From: Neoechinorhynchus agilis
Lineage: Eukaryota > Acanthocephala
Direction: 5' to 3'
DNA: 64,000 nt
Assembly: GCA_051530055.1 (NCBI GenBank)
Contig: CM121341.1
Span: 5,828,001 to 5,892,000 of the forward strand
Shown here: piece after piece, positions 1 through 11,089 of the stretch
Position numbering within the stretch: position 1 is the first letter of the stretch
Layout: the number at the start of each line of letters is the position of its first letter
Notes under the pieces: generated by a model
What the model was told of the DNA's origin: nothing
What the model saw: only the letters and a program-made list of their open reading frames with translations
Database searches by the model: none
Position numbers and translations under genes: made by a program

Positions 1-732
1 TTGTTTTTGAAAACAATGAGGATTTAAATGATCACATGAATATTCTGAGCCGAGATTTTAAAAACGTGGTGTTCTGATGGATAAAGTAGTAATGCAACGC
101 TTCGGAATCACTGATGGTGAGAATGCCCATAGGAAAAGTTTAGATACTTTTAACGCCTATTCCTGATAAAATGCAATGAATAACACAAATTGATTTATCA
201 AAAACTTTCTTAAATTGTTTTTATACTTCATAAGTTGTAGCAGCTAAAATGATAGAGTTTTCAATAAAAATGATTAATGCACATTTAAGGATTGCGGTTG
301 AATCGTAGTTAACGAAATCAAGTAACTTTCTGTAACCACGAAATTCAGTTTGGACTCAAGTAGAGCCCGATCGTACTGGAACAGGTCTGGATAAAAAAAA
401 ACCTGATTGGCATCGATTCGGGATCACTAACGATCACATAAATCTTTTTGATATTCACTCTAAGCTACATTTTTTCCGGAAGCCAAGAATATTTTGATGC
501 TGAAATAGACCGATATTTGTTTAACAGCATTTCAGCTGGTAACGCTGCCGAACAGCCATTGAAGAAGAGTGTCCGAAATTAAAGGAACCTTTGATTTTGT
601 TGATGGCAACATGAGTTTTGATCAGTCGGATTGTGCTGCACAACAATATAATGGATATTTCTCTGTGGTAAACAAGCGATTTTGTCCCACATTCAAAACG
701 TAAAAAAGAAATTTTTTTTGGAGTTTGTTATG
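1..732. other. No recognisable gene
   Basis: I see no open frame with protein-like character, no tandem repeat and no RNA gene in this AT-rich stretch downstream of the fucosyltransferase gene. It may hold that gene's 3' untranslated region or degenerate sequence. Confidence 0.4.
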
Positions 733-2434
733 TTAAAAGACACTCATTTCACAATGCTCAGATCTTCGACGCCTGACCGCTCGGTTATAAATAACATGGG
801 CATCATTGTCATTGAGGTATTGAGCGAAGGCACAATAGAAGTTCTTTTCACGTGCGAATTTGAGGAAATAATTCCAAACGGCCTGATTTTTCGGAACGCG
901 GGATTCAAACATTGTCGTTAGTTCATCAGTTGATTTCTGGTCAAGCTCATGCCGCGTAAACTCCGTCCGGAAATAATGATAGCGATCGTAGAGTGACTTA
1001 TCGTTTGCCAGTGTACTCACAAAAGATGCTAAACGTTTAGTCGAATCAAACTCAAGTGCGTTTATGAACGAGTGCGACGGGAAAAAGCGCAGATAATCGG
1101 GTTTTGTGCCCATCGTCGCAACAATCGGAATAGCTCCCCCTCGGAACGCTTGAAAGGGCTTTTCTGTTACATAATCAACACAGTTTGAGTTCTCGATAGT
1201 GATTGCGAACTTGTATCTTCTATATATTTCATCCGGAAATTTAAAATCCTCTTCTTTGTTCCTCAAAGGATCGCTCTTTCTAAGAAGGGCTATAAGATAA
1301 AATTGAAATTTCTTAGGTATAAATAACATATTCCTAACCTGACTGTTTAGCTTCTTATTAAATCTATATGATAAAGCGCTTTTACATTTTTTATCGAAAT
1401 TTATGAATTCGCCTTTATACCATTTAATAATACACAAAGTTAAGTTGCCCCAGAAAAATTCTATTGTTTTTCTACTGGAATAATGGTGTACTCATTTTAG
1501 AAAAAAAGATCGATCCTATATGCACCTACCGTATGAATCAACCTGAATTGTTTTCATCAATTCGAAAACGAATTGTTCCCGGTGATTCTGAGCGTAACAA
1601 TTTGATGCAATCCAAACGAGCGATACATTGTCCCGTTTAGAAAAATCGATTTCCGGTTTAGAAAGCATATCAAGAAGATACCTTCTTCGTTCGTTAGAAA
1701 TTATAGGAATTGGATCTGATGTATCAAGCTCTAGGCTTAATCCAAAATCCGAACTTTGCCAATAATTCATTGGTCCATCATTTGCCATGCTCTCATAGGA
1801 GTAAGCAGTGATGAATGCATTATTGCGGTGTGTTTTAACGAACAGTTCAGTCTGGTCATTCCAATGTCTAACGTGACTAGCAAGCAAATTGGGCTCAATA
1901 CCTTTTGGCATTACCTTCCTGAACCATTGAACACTTATGTTACCGCAATCTATATGTCGCTCACATGTAGGACTTGCACCGTTTCCGGGAGTGATGTCGA
2001 GGATTCGCAAGCCAGAAGTTTTGATATCACTAAGAATTCGTTTAAAGTCAATGGTTTTTCACAAGCGCAAAATTAAGTACGCTTAAATTTTATATTTAAG
2101 CTGGTAGCTGAATGTACGAGGCAGGACTACCTTTTTTAAAGCCGAAAATGCTTTTTGATGGCGAAAACTTTATGATTTACGGAATCATGAAGATGCAATT
2201 AAGAAAAAACGGTTTTGATGAAATGTGCCCTCAAAATACGTTCATTGTCATAATGCCTTAATGTTCATCAGGACCTCATAGAAAGCATGCAAAGCCAAAT
2301 TGTGAAAAAACACCTGAGTATACCGTTCGAATTCAGATTCCGTTTGAACGTTTTTTGGCTCTTGAAAAACTGTCAGCATAATGACGGTTAACAAAATCAA
2401 AACGAACATAAGAAGCTTTCTCCGGACTCGTGGC
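733..2434 (-). CDS. Alpha-1,3-fucosyltransferase (GT10), three exons
   Basis: Golgi type II glycosyltransferase that would transfer fucose from GDP-fucose to N-acetylglucosamine of glycans. Exon 1 (about 2434-2270) gives a short basic cytosolic tail and a hydrophobic signal anchor (LLMFVLILLTVIMLTVF). Exon 2 (about 2033-1524) carries the GT10 stem and the motif around LVWIASNCYAQNHR and VDSYGR. Exon 3 (about 1282-733) carries the donor-binding region with YKFAITIENSNCVDYVTEKPFQAFRGGAIPIV and FPSHSFINALEF. The exon 2/3 join is GT-AG: VDSYGR followed by gtgcat, then cttcttag before KSDPLRN. The exon 1/2 join is less certain; frame evidence puts exon 2's acceptor near 2034. Family assignment rests on these conserved blocks, and length (about 400 residues) fits GT10. 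Acceptor specificity cannot be read from sequence. Confidence 0.85.
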
Positions 2435-2724
2435 ATTATTAACTTCAATGTCGACTAGAGAACAAGTGTTCTTTTTTTTCATCGTTTTACGTACAAACAA
2501 TGAGTCATATTTTTGAAACACTGAGAAACTGTGAAATCTTTTGAACCAACTGAGGCATCATCTCACTATTTTGGAACATGCATTTATAATGATTTCAGTT
2601 TGCACATTCCTTAAACTAAAATGATCAGTTTGGGTTTTGGACAACGTCCCGTGACCTAAGCTCACATCCAAATAATGCCAATCGATATAATTGCAGGTAA
2701 CTCATGAGTCTTGTAAGTAATCAC

Positions 2725-3128
2725 AAAATAAGTTGCGAAGCACTTGAATCCAGAAATATCATTGTTGACTAAGTGTTCAGCGCGTTCAACCACATAGAAG
2801 AAAACTAACAAAATAAGTTGCGAAGCACTTGAATCCAGAAATATCATTGTTGACTAAGTGTTCAGCGCGTTCAACCACATAGAAGAAAACTAACAAAATA
2901 AGTTGCGAAGCACTTGAATCCAGAAATATCATTGTTGACTAAGTGTTCAGCGCGTTCAACCACATAGAAGAAAACTAACAAAATAAGTTGCGAAGCATGA
3001 ATCCAGAAATATCATTGTTGACTAAGTGTTCAGCGCGTTCAACCACATAGAAGAAAACTAACAAAATAAGTTGCGAAGCATTTGAATCCAGAAATATCAT
3101 TGTTGACTAAGTGTTCAGCGCGTTCAAA
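2725..3128. repeat. 85-bp minisatellite, about 4.7 copies
   Basis: Near-identical units start at about 2725, 2810, 2895, 2980 and 3063. Spacing is 85, 85, 85 and 83, one unit having lost two bases. Each unit contains the core ttgactaagtgttcagcgcg. Short open frames here are only repeat translations. An inverted piece of the unit (cacatagaagaaaactaac) reappears on the other strand near 3780-3806, so part of the unit was copied in reverse nearby. Confidence 0.95.
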
Positions 3129-3129
3129 A

Positions 3130-3280
3130 ATATCATGAATACCACGAGTTCTTCGATTCAATGGAACACGACGAATGCGGATATCGAGCATCCGCATCGG
3201 TATTGAATCTGGTGTGAAATTGAGATGTACTTTTTGTGTCCACGCCACAATTAGACTTCTCAAAGGAGCACTCTGCACTC
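3130..3280 (-). pseudogene. Possible coding fragment at edge of minisatellite
   Basis: On the minus strand a protein-like frame of about 50 residues (including VHLNFTPDSIPMRMLDIRIR) runs directly into the minisatellite. It has no acceptable continuation on either side that I can find. I do not recognise the family. It may be an exon of a gene broken by repeat expansion, or chance. Confidence 0.25.
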
Positions 3281-3743
3281 GGAGAAAAAATTAAAGTAGC
3301 TAAGCGTTCTCGTGAAATCGTGAGTTACTCAAAAAGCAAATCATGGATTGAAATATTTTCTATCCTGCACCACAACAATATCACCTTGTAGGATCTTTCC
3401 TCTCTCGATGATTAATTGATGGCTTGGTAAATTAAGTAAGATAAAATAGCAAAATGCTTTAAATCAAAAAACAATGGCTTCAATGTAAGACATGCGGGTG
3501 GGGGTGGTACCATTAGGAATCAGAAATTCATGGGATGTCTCCAGGAGGGACCGGAACATAGGTCGGAAACAATCTCGTTACTTGGATTTCGAAATGGCTG
3601 GACGCATTGAAACACAAAATTTGCGATATGCCTGCACTGAGCATTATATTCAAAGAAAAACTTATTGATCTATCAAATGCGATGAACGTCTTTTTGTAAT
3701 CTTGCTTGTTTCGAGTACTTTAGACCGTTAGTCGAAAACTTTA
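3281..3743. other. Unassigned spacer
   Basis: No frame longer than a few tens of residues looks protein-like. It contains a short G-rich tract near 3489. I see nothing I can name. Confidence 0.35.
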
Positions 3744-3799
3744 TTGATCTTCAAAACCGAAATTCGAGCGTTAACAACCTATTTTGTTAGTTTTCTTCT

Positions 3800-4018
3800 A
3801 TGTGGTTTAACGGAAGTGGCCAATGTGATGAACAGTGGCGGTCGAGTACAGCCTCGAGTGAATGCCGCTGTCGCTGATCGCATTATAAGACATGCTCTTT
3901 GGACGGCAGACGTCGAAGATAGCCGTGAGTTGTCTCATTTGCGCACTCACTCTAAACTCTATCATTTTCTATAGAAAGCGATGATGATCAAATGGACGAA
4001 GACGATACGGTCGATTAG
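3800..4018 (+). CDS. C-terminal exons of an unrecognised protein with acidic tail
   Basis: A plus-strand frame reads through VNAAVADRIIRHALWTADVED and then meets a good donor (gtgagt at about 3924). A short intron ends in ttttctatag at about 3974, and splicing gives a tail SDDDQMDEDDTVD followed by a stop at about 4018 and AATAAA at 4030. Upstream the frame enters a reversed piece of the 85-bp satellite, so the 5' part is missing or rearranged. It is convergent with the gene at 4027-4333. Function unknown. Confidence 0.4.
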
Positions 4019-4026
4019 ATTCGTTC

Positions 4027-4333
4027 TTAAATAAAAAATCTCCTTGTGGATTTGTTTCGTCGTCGTTGTTGAGACCTTGACTGTTTAGAGGAATGGGCTG
4101 CCGCCGCCGCTGCTGCCGCCGCAGCCGCAGCGGCCTGCAAGTGTTCCGGTCCTAGCTGCTCAGTTTGTCCCGGTGAAGTCGGCGACCATTCAGTTGAAGG
4201 TTTTCGTGTGTCATGTTCTTGATTCAATACCGATGGAGGTTCTGCTGGAAACGGCTGTGTTCCTTCAATAACTATTTTCGGAGGAGGAGGAGGAGGCGGA
4301 GGCGGCGGCGATTGTGGTATTGGTTGTGGCTGA
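4027..4333 (-). CDS. Last exon of a proline- and alanine-rich protein
   Basis: Minus-strand frame beginning after an acceptor-like ttatcag and ending in a stop at 4027. In order it encodes a run of ten prolines, the segment KIVIEGTQPFPAEPP, a run of 13 alanines after GPEHLQ, and a basic tail rich in Arg and Ser. GCC/GGC trinucleotide composition at 4096-4135 and 4280-4310 suggests slippage-prone coding repeats. It looks like a nuclear regulatory or RNA-binding protein tail, but no domain identifies it. Upstream exons were not found. Confidence 0.4.
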
Positions 4334-5850
4334 TAAAGTCAAGGTTTATACGAGAACGCAGAGTTTGAATTTTTTGGCAAAGATTTCAAATCTGCCGATT
4401 TTGTCGTCTTTTCCTAGACTATACTGTAATTCCCTTTCATAAAATCGTAAAATGGCGATCATTTTAGATTTGGAACCTTTAGTGAATAAGAACGAGAAGA
4501 AATAGCGTATCCGATGAGTTGCAATGTTCAGAAACATATAAAAATAGTTCCATTTTCGGAAAATTGCACAATCACACCAATTCATTTAAGGAGTACTCAT
4601 GATCTTATTCATGTGCGGTTCTATGTTCAAGTTAGTAGCAAAATGATGAAGCAATTTTTAAAGGTTCTATTATTTTTTCAAGAGAAGTTTGAAATTTTGT
4701 CGTCTATAACGAGCCAGGGAACGCAAAAAGGCAGCATATCAATCCAAACGCTCACGGATCATTAAAAAGAGGTTCGTGGATATTGAGAATTAAAATGTCC
4801 AAAGGTAAGTCTTAGAATGCTGTTCAAGCTTAGGGAAGCTAACAGAAATTATTCACAGCGGCCTCAGCATTTTCCATCCTTCACTTCCTCGCACAAATCT
4901 CTACCTCCGCTTTCCCTTCCTAACCGCTCAATCCTCCAAATGCGAATTGATTCGAAGGAAAGAACGGACGACCAAAAACAATTCTACCACAAAAACGAAA
5001 CTCTGTTTGGACATCAAAATTTAAACTATAATGAACCGGAGGAAAGACCCAACCTAACAATCTCTCCAACGAATTCGAGTGTTAGACCCAATGATACATC
5101 ATTGGTCCTTTGTTAACTAGCAAATAAATGCGTTATTATTAATATGCCAAAAATTTCAATAATTTTCGAATACATAAAGCACTTTCATATATGTCAACCG
5201 GATTTACTTTTATTCTGCATGCAAGCATGGAGAATCTTGCCAATTCCATTAATGTTATAGCAAGGGTTACTATTGAACATATCCAGCCGAGCCATAACAT
5301 TGCTCGCTACTTCCATTAAAGCACCAATTTGCGATCATTTAACAACTGACAAAGCCCGCTCATTTTGGTCAGGCAAAAAAACAAGATTGATTTTGCAACC
5401 CTTTAAGATTTAAGTAATTACATTCATGATATACTCGGTTCGTTTCAATAAAAAGCAATTTAGTCAATGAGAGAAACGCTTCGAAATGTTGTGATGATCA
5501 TAATTCCCCACGGATTACCCGAGAACATCAATAATCTTTTTTGACGACTTTCGAAATATTTTAATAGAATATGTTTTCTCCGGGCGAGGATTATGATCAC
5601 CACATCTCATTGAAAAAGCATTCAAAGCGAACTAGAATTGACGAGGACATTGTCACGCATATTTACTTTGCAAATCATAGAGTTCGATACGAGATTTGTA
5701 TATATATGTACATTTCGAATATAAATAAAATGTGAAGAATTGTGAGTTGACGACTCTTGGAAACTACCATGGCACATTACATCTTAAAAGAACTTAAAAT
5801 TCCAATAAAACAACTATAACCAGAGAAAACCAGGTTCATAATCTAAATGT
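4334..5850. other. Mostly unassigned region with one weak ORF
   Basis: A plus-strand frame at 4817-5116 (Ser/Pro/Asn-rich, 99 residues, no domain) follows a splice-like start (ATG at 4796, gtaagt at 4805, ttcacag at about 4849), but the phase does not join to the long frame, so I do not call it. The rest is AT-rich apart from the foldback listed separately. Confidence 0.3.
5478..5610. mobile_element. Degenerate foldback (MITE-like) element
   Basis: The segment from about 5488 (tgttgtgatgatcataattc) is imperfectly repeated in reverse complement at about 5575-5607, giving arms of about 35-40 bp. A similar end, ttgtgatgaacataatcccc, stands alone at about 24373, and gtggtgatcataat occurs at about 6586. 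A dispersed non-autonomous inverted-repeat family is the simplest reading. No target duplication could be fixed. Confidence 0.45.
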
Positions 5851-6420
5851 CTATTTCTCGTAGAAACCAAGGCTATAAGGATATTCACTGACAAGATCTT
5901 TTCTGGCTGCAGATTCGTACGTGTTTTGTGGAAATGAACTTGCCGTTTCTTGTCTTTTTCGTCCACATACAGGGCATCGACAGGTCCTGTAATCGCTTGT
6001 ATGTGGGTGCTCGTACTCCGGATAGAGAGTATCCTGAGGAATCCAACTCGATGAGAAGTTCATAGGTTGATGCTGAACTTCTGTTCGTTTATTGTAAGAT
6101 GGTGCCTCGTAATACGGCTGATATTGCTGTTCGGTGTGAATGGGTTGAATGTATTGGTCATCGTTAAACGAAGATTGATTTTGATCGAAGCTATACTGTA
6201 CCGGAGGTTGGAGGCCGTTTCTGCCGAACGATGGATCGTACTGCTGCTCGTTGAACTGTTGTGGGGCAAACTGATGGGAGGGGGCGTAAGGCGGCTGGAC
6301 ATTTGGTGGACTGTAGGAAGGTTGAATGTAGTGGTGATTGAACGATTTCGGCGGATGGCGTTGAACTTCGTAGACAGGATGAGGCTTTTTAGGTCCGTAC
6401 GAGTAAGCGGCTGGTGACAT
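5851..6420 (-). CDS. Pro/Gln/Tyr-rich protein with a CxCPxCG motif
   Basis: Single-exon frame of 189 residues starting MSPAAYSYGPKKPHP. Residues 1-130 are low complexity, dominated by Pro, Gln, Tyr, Asn and Ser. Near residue 146 the motif CRCPVCGRKR could be half of a small zinc site. There is no signal peptide or membrane segment. I do not recognise the family. It is divergent from the ABC transporter exons starting at 6707. Confidence 0.6.
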   Translation of the reverse strand: MSPAAYSYGPKKPHPVYEVQRHPPKSFNHHYIQPSYSPPNVQPPYAPSHQFAPQQFNEQQYDPSFGRNGLQPPVQYSFDQNQSSFNDDQYIQPIHTEQQYQPYYEAPSYNKRTEVQHQPMNFSSSWIPQDTLYPEYEHPHTSDYRTCRCPVCGRKRQETASSFPQNTYESAARKDLVSEYPYSLGFYEK

Positions 6421-6706
6421 TATCTAAATGAATGTTTGCCCTCGTGTTAATTTGTACCAAATGTATCGTAGTAAAATCAAAGGAAACGAACATGCGCTTG
6501 ATTTGGGGTACGAGTTGGCGACGGAAATTTTATCCTTTAACTTCAGTGAAATAATCTAATAGACTAAAATCGGAAACAAAAAAGTGGTGATCATAATGGC
6601 AAAAATCAATAAAATATATTTTATTCATTAAAATGATTCTGCAGTAGGGCTTGCAATTGTAAAACTTTAATTGAACTGGTCATAAAGTTCTCGTCTTTCC
6701 CTGTAG

Positions 6707-9700
6707 ACTTCACTTATTTTATGCATTTTGGGAGAAATGCCTCGATTGGAAGGATCCATCTCAGTGAACGGAACGGTTTCCTATGTTGCCCAAAAGCCAT
6801 GGTTATTTCCCGGCACCATAAGGGAAAATATATTGTTCGGCACTGATTTCGACGCTTTGAAATACAAAAGGGTATTGACAGCGTGTTGCCTCAACAAGGT
6901 GATTTTTTCGATTGATTGAGGTGCCATTAATGTTTATGTTGAGGATTTGCGTCAATTTGTTCATCGTGATATGACATTTGTTGGTCAAAGTGGAATGGAA
7001 CTAAGTGGAGGCCAGGCAACAAGAATATCGATGGCTCGAGCGCTTTACAGAGATTCAGATATATATTTGTTGGACGATCCATTCGAGTCTATGGATCGCG
7101 CTACTTCAAAAAAGGTATTTGAGAGGTGAGTCGATTTACATGGCAGTACTTTGTTCTTTTGATAAGCTCAGCGAGCGACTAAAACACTAATAACATTAAA
7201 AGACCAAAGGCAGCTAAAATTAACGAATGCCTTCCTTTCTAGATACGTATTGGGATTTCTAAAAACCAAAACTGTGATAATGGCAACTCATGGAGTGCAG
7301 TATATAACACAGGCAAACTCAATTTATAAACTAACTAAAGTAAAACCGCCACCGATTATTTTGTTTAACGGTGTTCATTTAAGGAACGAAATTTGGAACG
7401 GGTTGGAAAATACATTCATTCCATCAGGACCGACGAAAAACAAACAGAAAACGAATACCAAACGTCGTTTAATGAAGTGAAGAAGGTACCTATAAATTAC
7501 TAACCTAAGCAAATCTTTTAAAAACTCTTCAGGCTGAAGATCAATTATCCATAAAGTCCATTGATCCGGGATACAAAGAGATACCAACTTCCATATCAAT
7601 ACAGCAGAGGAGAATAAACAGGACAACAATTCCTCGATATATACTTATGGCTGCACTAAACATTCCGCTGGCAATTGTATTCTTCGTATTCTACGGTTCC
7701 GTACAGGCTTTAATTACCTATGGAGACGTTTTTTTAAGTGAATGGTAGATAGTTACTATGTGGCACATTTAGTAAGGCATTCATTTGAAAAAAAATTAGG
7801 CTTTCAAGTGACAACTCAACAGTTTCGAACAATGAGAATGAAATGAATTCCTGGCGCATTTATTTGAGTCAGTTAATTTGCCTATTAATCACAACTACCA
7901 ATATATTTAGTACTAATTGGGGTTGGTTCAATTTCTGCCTTAATTAGACAAATTCTTACAAAATCTATGTGTTTGAATGCTTCACGGCGTCTTCACAAGC
8001 GTTCGATTTGTTTGCTAAACTGCATGAACATAGATTATTTTACCAGTGAAAATATACGTTTGCTTCCTTCTTATTGATTTTGTGCTAATTTGATCTTTAT
8101 GTTTAGAAACTGCAATGAAACGGTTTTCGTCGGATGTTGGTATGTTGGACGTTCAAATCCCGCAGATAATGGAAAAGACATTAAATGTAAAAGCATCTTT
8201 TATTTACTATGAAATAAAGTCCTTCGACAAAATAGGCTTTTTGCATTTCAATTGCAATGGCAATATACGTCTCAATCATCAATCCAATTTCACTGACAGT
8301 CACAGCTCCCTTCTTCATTTTCGTAGGGTTTTTTCAGTATTTGTACTTGACATGCGCTAAGCAGGTTTCAAGTATTGAAAACCAAGGTATTTCCATTAAA
8401 TAGAAATAATTTTCAATTTGCATTGGTTGAAGCGAGGACGGCAATAATCAATGAAGTTAACACAGTCATAAACGGCGCAACGGACATAAGATCTTATTAT
8501 ATGGAAAACAAAGTGCTTGAAGGCTTTAAAAAACTCGTGGACACGCATACGTCCTCGGCTATAGCTCTACTTTCAGTGACCAAATGGTACCAACTAAGAA
8601 TGGAACTCGTTTCGTCTCTCATAGTATTTCTGTTTTCAATCATTATAATTGCTTTACCAAGTAAGCGTAAATCGCAATTCTAAGTTTAAATCCATTCCAA
8701 TCACCCATCTACCATGAAAGACCAATATTTTCCACTGTACTATGGAAAAAAGTATTTAAATATTCGAGCAGCCAAGGTCCCAAGTAAATTTGATTTCCCA
8801 ACAGAAATAGTTCCATCCAAAAAATTAAGGTAGTGCAAAACGATTAGGAATCTATTAGCTTTTCCCATTTAATTTATTCAATGTACTCTGTATATGCCAA
8901 TTAAAAAGGGTTTGGTAATTTTTGACTTGTCTGGTGAATATACTGGCCCGGTTAAAAATCATTATTATGAAATATTTCGAAAGAGAGGAAACCTCGCTTG
9001 ATCATAAAACTAAAAAAGTTTTTGGTTATGGTTTTTTCTATGTTTTATCCCGGAGGTTCGGGTTGACAGGTTCGCTACTTGCAACAAGGTTCGGGGACCG
9101 TGTACCCTCCTTGCAAATCCTGCAACGCATCGTTTGTTCCATTGATTTTAACTACATCGCTGGCAGGCAATTTTAAGCTGAAATTCGCTTTATTGCTTTT
9201 CATTGTGTTGGCCATAGAGATGTGTGCCAGGCCTCAAGAACAAGACGCCTTCCAAGATTTGGCTCCTTCTCAACAAAATGCGTCCCATCAAAGTCTATGC
9301 GTTTGATAATTGGATTATCCGCTTCCGATCAGTGTTTTCGGGATCCCTATCGAATCCTAGGTGCTTCACTTAAATTCAATTATAGAAGAAATCATGATAA
9401 TACAAATCTTTAGCGATAGCTCACGAAGTCTCTTTTGCTTTAGATTCTTCGCCTTCTCAGGCGGCACTATCGCTGGTGTATGTTAACAGCTTAACTCGTA
9501 CCTTCAAAATTGCTCTTACGGCGGCAACGTATGCAGTAAACATGGTGAGTCTATAAAATAGCTATTCTTTTGCTTATAACATTTCCTATTCTCCAGTTGG
9601 TCTCTTTTGAACAAATGGCAGACTTCTTAACCTTAAAACCGAACGAAAACGAATTAAGCGAGAAGGAAAGCGTGGATCCTTCTTGGCCGACGGACGGAGA

Positions 9701-10657
9701 TTTGCACGTTGAAAAAGTCTCGTTCAAGTATTCTTTAAATAAGGAATATGTTCTACGAAATATCAGTTTTAACGTTTCGCCACGATCAAAGGTTTGCGAA
9801 TTAATCGATAATAAACCATCATATTTAAAGGATACGATAGCTAGCGATTGTAGGACGGACAGGCTCTGGAAAAAGCTCCATTCTGAACATGATAGAAAGA
9901 ATGGGTATCGTGGAAGGGATCGTTATTTTGGATGGAGTGGATACATCGCTGTTAAATTTAAGAGAATTGCGACGGAAAATATGTATAATTCCTCAGGTGA
10001 TCTTTTCAAACACCAAATTCGAGACAAGGTCGCTAATAATATTTTAGAAACCAATATTCATCAGTGGAACCTTAAGAGACAATCTTGACACTTTCAAAGA
10101 GGTCAGTGATGAATACATATGGACCATTCTTAAAAGCGTATGGATCTAAAAAACGAAGTTCGAATCCATTTCTCCGTGCTTAGGTACAAATGGACGAAGT
10201 AATAAAGCGAATTGTTGGCGAAGAAGGATTGGACGGTTTTGTGCGTGGATCCGGTTTCGAGGAACACTTCAGTTTCGGACAACTTCAACTTCTCAGTATG
10301 GCTCGTGCAATCATTCGAAAAAGAAAACTTGTTATCATGGACGAAGCCACATCTAATCTGGAAGCTGAAACTGAAAAAATAATTCAAAGAGTTATCAGAC
10401 AAGAATTCTCTGAATGTACCGTCATAACAATCGCTCATCACATAAAAACAATAATCGATTATGACGATGTTATGGTCAGTGATTTTTTTTGTGGATGAAG
10501 TGTGTAACGTCTCCGTAAAACTGAACAGGTCATTGATGAAGGTCGAATCGTGGAAATCGGAAATCCTGTCGAATTAGCAATGAACAAAGCGTCGAGGTTC
10601 AGAATGTTAGTCATCGAGGACGGTCTTCGTCCAGAAAGACTGTATCAATCCTTTTGA
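6707..10657 (+). CDS. ABCC-type (MRP) transporter, 3' two thirds, 16 exons
   Basis: ATP-driven membrane exporter of the ABCC family. Exons by frame and splice signals: 6707-6898, 6944-7125, 7243-7339, 7384-7485, 7533-7744, 7800-7867, 7911-8045, 8107-8186, 8236-8386, 8433-8660, 9444-9544, 9597-9791, 9841-9996, 10048-10137, 10184-10474, 10527-10657. Order: NBD1 from just after Walker A (TSLILCILGEMP, Q-loop VAQKPWLF, signature LSGGQ, Walker B IYLLDDP), second membrane domain, then NBD2 with Walker A GRTGSGKSS and Walker B LVIMDEATSNLE. The NBD2 signature is degenerate (FSFGQ). All joins are GT-AG and phase-consistent, most introns 40-66 nt, so this part looks functional. The first membrane domain and NBD1 Walker A are not in the window: either 5' truncation or a very long intron over minus-strand genes. 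Confidence 0.85.
8661..9443 (+). other. Large intron of the ABC transporter with repeat debris
   Basis: At 783 nt this intron is many times longer than its neighbours. It contains gaaatatttcgaaagagagg at about 8967, matching the end of the foldback element at 22936. It also holds a GC-richer stretch (9050-9300) unlike the surroundings with short uninformative frames. Insertion of a mobile element into a formerly short intron is the likely cause. Confidence 0.5.
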
Positions 10658-11089
10658 TAAATTCTTTTATCTGATGAGTCATTGAATGGGAAGCTCAAAC
10701 CCGATAAAAACTAAAGTACCACCGCTGTTCATTATTTTTCTTAAGCATCACATTTTGTTCGTTAAAAGTAAGCAGTCAAATGTACGAAAAAGCAAATCTC
10801 ATCCTTCTAATAAGCATGAATGTTCGTCAGATCATTTATTGTTCTTAATGAATTAAATCAATTAAAAGTTCGAACAATGACACCCGGGTTCCATTGACGA
10901 AAACTAATTTAATCTTTTGAACTCTACACAAAACGATTTGGTATCAAAATTCTCATTAAAAATCCTTTTTCCTCATACCTGATATTCACCCAGTCATCAT
11001 TCTGACAAATGCAGACTAAGCTACTGATTTTATTGTACTCAAAGCTGATCTAAAATTCTAAGTGCTAAATCTGGGTTTTATATTATTCG
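10658..11089. other. Intergenic spacer
   Basis: AT-rich sequence between the 3' ends of the ABC transporter (+) and the acidic protein gene (-). I see no gene, tandem repeat or RNA structure. Confidence 0.5.

Noticed and set aside
733-921. Plus-strand frame at 682-921
   Set aside because: Antisense shadow of fucosyltransferase exon 3.
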